Below, one piece after another: positions 58,741-64,000 of a DNA stretch of 64,000 bases (positions are counted from its first letter, which is position 1; every line of letters begins with the position of its first letter). The translations under genes and the position numbers were made by a program. The DNA lies in NCBI GenBank assembly GCA_949592205.1, contig CATIUR010000004.1, positions 95,502,337 through 95,566,336 on the forward strand. The letters are read 5' to 3'. The notes under the pieces are model-generated. The model was not told the DNA's origin. It made no database searches and saw nothing but the letters and a program-made list of their open reading frames with translations. Origin of the DNA: Helichrysum umbraculigerum (taxonomy: Eukaryota; Streptophyta; Magnoliopsida; Asterales; Asteraceae).

Positions 58741-59503
58741 TAGGCCTGTAAGAACTGAACGTTCGGCGAACTATTCACGAATCATTCGGCGGGAAGTTAG
58801 TTTATGTTCGTTCGTTTCGTTATATGAACGAACATGAACAAATTTTTACGTTCGTTTAATTATATGAAAGAACATGAACACATGTCTCGTTCGTTCATTT
58901 ACGTTCGTGAACGTTTGATAACATGTTCGTGAACGTTCGGTTAAATGTTCGTTTATTAACTAATAATGTAATTGAATTAATACATATTTGTATATCTCAT
59001 ATTTTGATTAAGCTAAATATCAGATAGAATATTATTAATAATTCGATATTTTCATTTAATAATATTAAACATCTAGATATTTTTACCTTACAATTTTCCT
59101 CCACTCTAAACGCACCTCGACTAGTTTCAGATGTGCTGCTCTTTCCAACGATCGGACCAAACAAAGGAGTTTATCTTCATATTGTGATCGTTTTGTAATG
59201 TTGAATGTGCATCGCAAAGTTTCAGGGTATATAATATATATGTGTAGATGTGTATATATATATATGTTCGTTTATGTTTGTTGATGTTCGTTTAAGGTAT
59301 TAATGAAGAAAAACATTAAATTATGTGTTTGTTCGTGTACGTTCGTTTGTATTCGTGAACAAACAAATTTTCTTAACGAATGAACATGAACAACAAAATC
59401 TGTTCGATTATCCGTTCGTGTTCGTTCGTTTGTTCGTCAAAACCTTTAATGAACAAACACAAACAGACTCCGTTCGTGTTCGTTGTGTTTGTTTACCGGC
59501 CTA
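58741..59503. mobile_element. hAT-type non-autonomous element, 8-bp TSD, upstream of XCT
   Basis: TIRs TAGGCCTGTAA and TTACCGGCCTA, perfect 8-bp duplication CTTACAAG (58733-58740 and 59504-59511), the hAT signature. Subterminal zones hold many GTTCGTT and AACGAAC words, typical of hAT transposase-binding repeats. It ends 168 bp before the XCT start codon. Confidence 0.9.
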
Positions 59504-59511
59504 CTTACAAG

Positions 59512-59670
59512 TTAAGGTTAACCATTCATTTTCCTTTTTAATGTCTTTTTATTAAACTTACGATGTTCTCTTGAAAAAACTACAGACTCGACCAAACTGT
59601 GCAAATCCTCGTTCCCAACAATCCTCTGCACAATTATCAGGCGAACACGAATTGAAACCCAAAAAGGAAG
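59512..59670 (+). promoter_or_regulatory. Likely XCT 5' UTR / core promoter region
   Basis: The 159 bp between the hAT element and the ATG are the only non-transposon sequence upstream. No clear TATA box near the start. If transcription starts inside the hAT element, it supplies part of the promoter; that cannot be told from sequence. Confidence 0.4.
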
Positions 59671-62600
59671 ATGTCGGGCATGGGTGACGGCTACGTGGGC
59701 ACCGCCCAAGACGCTGTCAGGATCCGACGACTCGAGAAACAACGAGAAGCTGAACGAAAAAAAATCCAAGAACTCAAAAGTAAAAACGCTAATGGCCAAT
59801 CCGGTCTTCTTCAATTCGGATCTGGTACCTCCGAAGTAAGCACCCTTTTTATTCCTATCAATCAATTAATTGTATATCTAACCTTATATCTGTGCCCTAG
59901 TCTTATCTACTTACAGTATAAACCTAATGATTTGTAGGGCTTGCCATACAGCTAGCATCACTTATGTGCCCTAATTTTGTATATGTATACATATATTGTT
60001 GATTAGTTGCTTATGGGATATTTTAATTTTGGAATGATTTGATCAGATTCTTGAGACTGCGTTTAAGAAAGAAACGGTCGGGCTAGTTACAAGGGAGCAG
60101 TATGTTGAGAAGGTGAATCACTTATTCGAATACTTCGTTTCAGTCTGTATAAGAATGTGAATTGTGGTTTATGCTTTGATTATATTTGTAATACAGAGGG
60201 TTAATATTCGAACGAAAATTGAAGAAGAAGAGAAAGAGAAACTTCAAAAGCTACAACAAGAGTGAGTAGCATAACACTTGGCTATAAGTGTTATGTAGTT
60301 ATATACCTACATTCGCGGTTTTTACTTGATATACGTATTTTTGTGTTGTAGGGAAGAGGAGCTTCAATTGCAAAAACTAAAAAAGCGGAAAATTAAGGCT
60401 AACCCAAAACTTTCTTTTTCGGAAGATATTGAGAATGGAGAAGAGGAAGAAGAAGATGGGGAGGATAGTAAGTATAGTAGTGTTTTCTAAATTTTAATGA
60501 GTTCATTGCTGCATCTTGTTGCTACTTGGTAAGTTAACATTGTGTGGTTTTGTATATTCAGAAAATAAAGAATCAAATGTCGTTAGCAGAAGAGGTTTTG
60601 GCAAAGATCCCACAGTAGAAACAAGCTTTCTGCCTGACAGGTTTGGCATCTTTCTTTCCCCTTTTAAAAATGAGACCTTTTTAAAATGCCGTTTATATAA
60701 TCTGATTAGTTGTCGCCATGGTGTTGTGAAGCATACTCCTTCAGTGAGAGGGAGGCAGAGGAACAAGCTGAGCGTGAAAGGTTGCGGAAACAGTGGCTAC
60801 GTGAGCAAGAACAGATTAAAAGTAATTTAAATTATAAAAAATTAACGTTGTATTGAATTGGTATATAATGATATCCTCAGAGTGATAGTTTGAATGCATT
60901 GCAGATGAGGCTCTTGAAATCACTTACAGTTACTGGGACGGAGCAGGCCATCGGCGAGTGATGCAGGTATGTATTACTACGTATATCAAAATATATAAAT
61001 CTTCACAATTTCACATAATTATTAGGGAGAATAACATATATCCCTAATATAAGCATCTAATATACATATTTCCCAACCTAAACCCCTAATATAAAATTAT
61101 CCCCAATCTAAACCCTACTTGTCTCATATTTACCCATTTTATTAATTTAATACTGATTAATACTTCTAAATGCATAAATTATAATTCTATTGACCATCCA
61201 AAAAAATGCCGCCAGTTTTTTTCCTTATACTAGGATTGCCTCCATTTACATCAAACTTAAGGAAACCCTACGTGATCATAAAATTGGGCGATCAATTTTT
61301 TTTATCCTATTTGTCTTTCTACACTTCTACAAATATATGGAATTGATAACTATGTCCGTAAAACTTTATTGTTTTTTTAAGGCTTTTTACATCTTTTGTT
61401 TTGGTGAGATTCGATTAAGTTTGCAAGTTTCATGAAAATTTTGAATGTCCACGAGTAAAAGGAGCTGAACATTTAATTAGCTTTTATTGATTTTGTATTT
61501 TGAGTTGCAGTTTTTCTAAATCGTGTCCAAGAGTAAAAAGCTGCATAATTGTAAGCTTGTTCTTTTGTTTGTGTGGTTAACTAGAATCCATATATTACAA
61601 TACTTTTCATCATATTCGATAATGTGGAAACAGAGATTCTCTTGGTTCAATGAATGTTGTGCTGGATTCAATTTGGAAAATAGAAAGATAGTGCAAGTTA
61701 TTAATCTATCACATGCTCGTTTTCCTGTTTGTTGGTAAAATATGTCTAACTAGAATGGAAAGGGTACAATGGTCAATAGAGTTGCAATTTATGCATTTAG
61801 TAATATTAATCATTATTAAATTAAAAAATATGGTAAATATGATATAATTGGGGTTTAGATTGGGGATATTTGATATTAGAAGTTTAAGTTGGGGAAATAT
61901 GTAATTGAGATGCTTATATTAGGGATATATGTTATTATCCCTAATTATTACCAACAACCGTTGACCGTGTTTTACTGGTTGACTTCTTAGGTTCGGAAAG
62001 GCGATACAATTGGTGAGTTTCTACGATCTGTCCAGCAGCAACTTGCACCAGAATTTCGGGAAATTCGAACAACTTCAGTTGAGAACCTTTTATATGTGAA
62101 AGAAGATCTCATCATACCACATGTAAGAAATCTATAATTTGCTCAATGTTACTTTTTCATTTCTAGTTTTTTATCTTTTTATTTTTATTTTATTTTTGAC
62201 TCAACTATTGTATTTCTCTATCCTTATAACGGTTGTGTATGTTCAGCAACACAGTTTCTATGAGCTGATTGTGAACAAAGCTAGGGGAAAAAGTGGGCCG
62301 GTATGTTTAACATTCTCTTTGTTAATGTTATCCTTTAGTATCAATTATGCACCGATTTTAACATTCTCATGAACACTTGTCTTACCTCCACAGCTTTTCC
62401 ACTTTGATGTGCATGAGGATGTTCGAACAATTGCGGATGCAACCATAGAGAAGGATGAGGTAATAGTTTTTATAATTAGCTGCTACTTCTATTTCAGCAT
62501 TGCTGTTGAAATTTTACTCGTGAGTTATATATCTCAATATAGCTATTAATTATTCTTTATTTTACTGATATATATACTTTTTTAGCTGTATATCTAAAAG

Positions 62601-63284
62601 TCACGTTCAATCTAAAGTATTTAAAGGTTTTTGGAATTGTGTAGCTATACTTAGTTATGTAAATATTTAAAGTCGTATCTGTTGAAGAGCTAAATTTATA
62701 ATGGTGTTCTTCTATTGCTTTTGTTTGATAGTCACATGCTGGTAAAGTCGTCGAGAGGCATTGGTACGAGAAGAACAAGCACATATTTCCTGCTTCAAGA
62801 TGGGAGGTACCCCCTCTTCTTTTCATTCTTTCCATCTGTCTGGCTATTGTTTATGTATTATTGCCAGAGTAGATAAAACAAAGAATTGTCATGGCTTTTA
62901 CACTTGTAGACTTAAGAAAAATAAGTCCGTATATGTATATCACACACCAAGGAACAATGATATCATTTGCATAATGTTAGGTCCATCATCATCTAGATTT
63001 ACTAATTGAGGTGAAAATAAAGCTAAATCATTCCGCCATTAACTGTTGGGCACTTGATCATAAACTTAATTGGATAAAAATGTTGTAGTTGATATGGTTT
63101 TATTAATTTAAGTTTGTGATTTCTCTTGGAGTTTGTTCAAATGGAAAGACCATGTTTTATTCACATTGAAATAAATCATCACAGTCAACTGATGTTTTGA
63201 TTTCTTATCAATTTTTGGTCAACAATTTTGCAGATATATGACCCAACTAAGAAGTGGGAGAGGTACACTATCCATGGGGACTAA
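59671..63284 (+). CDS. XCT: XAP5 CIRCADIAN TIMEKEEPER (XAP5 family nuclear protein)
   Basis: Twelve exons: 59671-59835, 60047-60112, 60197-60261, 60352-60467, 60562-60640, 60745-60821, 60905-60966, 61991-62122, 62247-62300, 62394-62459, 62732-62806, 63234-63284. All introns are GT-AG, phases agree, and the sum is 335 codons plus stop, close to Arabidopsis XCT. The N-terminus is MSGMGDGYVGTAQDAVRIRR, followed by a charged coiled-coil-like region with an acidic run of Glu/Asp in exon 4; the XAP5 domain fills the C-terminal half (SYWDGAGHRR, LLYVKEDLIIPH, WYEKNKHIFPASRWEIYD). In Arabidopsis XCT acts in the nucleus on clock period, light responses, small-RNA production and splicing. Codons are intact. 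A 919-bp transposon sits in intron 7, a hAT element lies just upstream, and an inverted partial copy of the gene follows. Confidence 0.96.
61024..61942. mobile_element. TIR element in XCT intron 7 (919 bp)
   Basis: Ends AGGGAGAATAACATATATCC and, inverted, AGGGATAATAACATATATCC extend into arms of about 180 bp. Direct flank AATTATT at 61017-61023 and 61943-61949. The interior has no recognisable ORF. The inverted partial XCT copy has a short intron 7 without it. Confidence 0.85.
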
Positions 63285-63555
63285 TTTGCTTTCTAAGGTT
63301 TTCCCAGCTCTTCAACAAGTGAAATCCTATGTTTTCTAAGGTTCAAGTCAAATGTCTGTATGAAACTTGTTCCCATCTACTTCTGTATACACTATTCGTA
63401 TCCAGATTCCATAGGCAATATGTTTTTTCTTATACATTTAGTATGCAGGATTATAAACCATATAAATGATGGAACTTTAATTTGTATGGGTTCATCTTTT
63501 TTGTTCTGTTAGAGATGCTCAAATCGAATTTTAAGTACTACTTTTGCTGCATGAC

Positions 63556-64000
63556 TTCCCGAAATTCTGGTGCAAGTTGCTGCTGAACAGATCGTAAAAA
63601 CTCGTCAATTGTATCGCCTTGCCTACCTTAAAAAGTCAATCGGTAAAAATGGTCGAGGAGGGTCGAGGGTCGCAGGTAAAGATATGTGAAGATCCAAAAT
63701 ATTGTAAATTTGGACTTAATAGTGAGTACATGCCTGCATCACTCGCGGATGCCCTGCTCCTTCCCAATAACTGTAGGTGATATCAAGAGCCTCATAAGCA
63801 ATGTAAAATAAATATAAGACTTTGATGATACCATTTTATGGTAGTTCCATACATTCCTAAGTTCTTAAACATTAATTTACATCTGCTCTTGCTCACGTAG
63901 CCACTGTTTCCGCAACCTTTCATACTCACCATGTTCCTCTTCCTCCCTATGCTTCACAACCCCATGGTGACTACTAATCAGCTTATAGAAACGGCAAGTC
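63556..64000 (-). pseudogene. Inverted, truncated XCT copy (exons 8, 7 and 6)
   Basis: On the minus strand: exon 6-like sequence (about 63893-63950, with GAAAGGTTGCGGAAACAGTG), exon 7-like (about 63733-63798, with CGAGTGATGCAGG), a short intron, and exon 8-like to 63556, where homology stops after CGGGAA. Exon 8's acceptor region and several codons differ; exon 6 ends in ATGTAA, giving a stop. The upstream exons, if any, lie beyond the window. It is tail-to-tail with XCT, the gene's stop codon being 272 bp from the copy. Clear pseudogene, but the homologous blocks could pair with XCT transcripts. Confidence 0.9.

Overview
This is a eudicot plant nuclear genome window: spliced genes with GT-AG introns, plant LTR retrotransposons primed by initiator-Met tRNA, plant-type tRNA-derived SINEs, many MITEs and plant telomere-like TTTAGGG tracts. 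The repeat style suggests Asteraceae, which is inference only. Roughly three quarters of the window is transposon-derived. Three host genes and one host gene fragment are recognisable.

Layout. 1-21.7 kb: an AT-rich repeat block present twice in direct orientation (unit A from 311, unit B 19975-21290). Unit A was split by a Ty3/gypsy element on the minus strand (1553-10056, TSD AATAT), a solo LTR only 13 bp further on (10075-13361, TSD TTATA), and a TIR transposon (13411-18465) that itself holds a second solo LTR (14662-17948, TSD TCACA); a MITE follows (18516-19083). Unit B keeps the unoccupied site for the first two insertions. 22.3-27.1 kb: a decayed Ty1/copia element with short LTRs (minus strand, TSD CCATA). 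27.2-29.5 kb: an amidase-signature gene broken by an extra copy of a 7-bp repeat. 31.3-33.2 kb: an Ole e 1-domain proline-rich cell-wall protein gene. 34.4-36.2 kb: a SINE, a TTA-flanked MITE and a truncated PIF/Harbinger transposase. 36.2-49.8 kb: a solo LTR split by an apparently complete and very young Ty3/gypsy chromovirus (39127-49749, TSD CCGAT) with one uninterrupted gag-pol frame and an extra upstream ORF. 49.8-59.5 kb: gene-free, with MITEs and foldback elements, three of them carrying telomere-like tracts. 59.7-63.3 kb: a 12-exon XAP5 CIRCADIAN TIMEKEEPER (XCT) gene. From 63.55 kb to the window end: an inverted, decayed copy of XCT exons 8-7-6.

The most unusual signal is shared by five different Ty3-type LTR families here. 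At 270-385 bp from the LTR 3' end each has YTCAC, a 4-5 bp hairpin whose stem sequence differs between families but stays paired, and CAGG 21-24 nt later. A second stem-loop (CCCC/GGGG arms) recurs in four families. Each family also carries its own array of one short CG-containing palindromic or inverted word (for example GAATMCGGCGKATTC, TGCGACAAT, ACGTCGCA), always between a GTAAG donor-like site and the CAGG site. This points to a shared RNA architecture, possibly an LTR-internal intron. The host genes show no operon-like link; they are independent loci separated by transposons.
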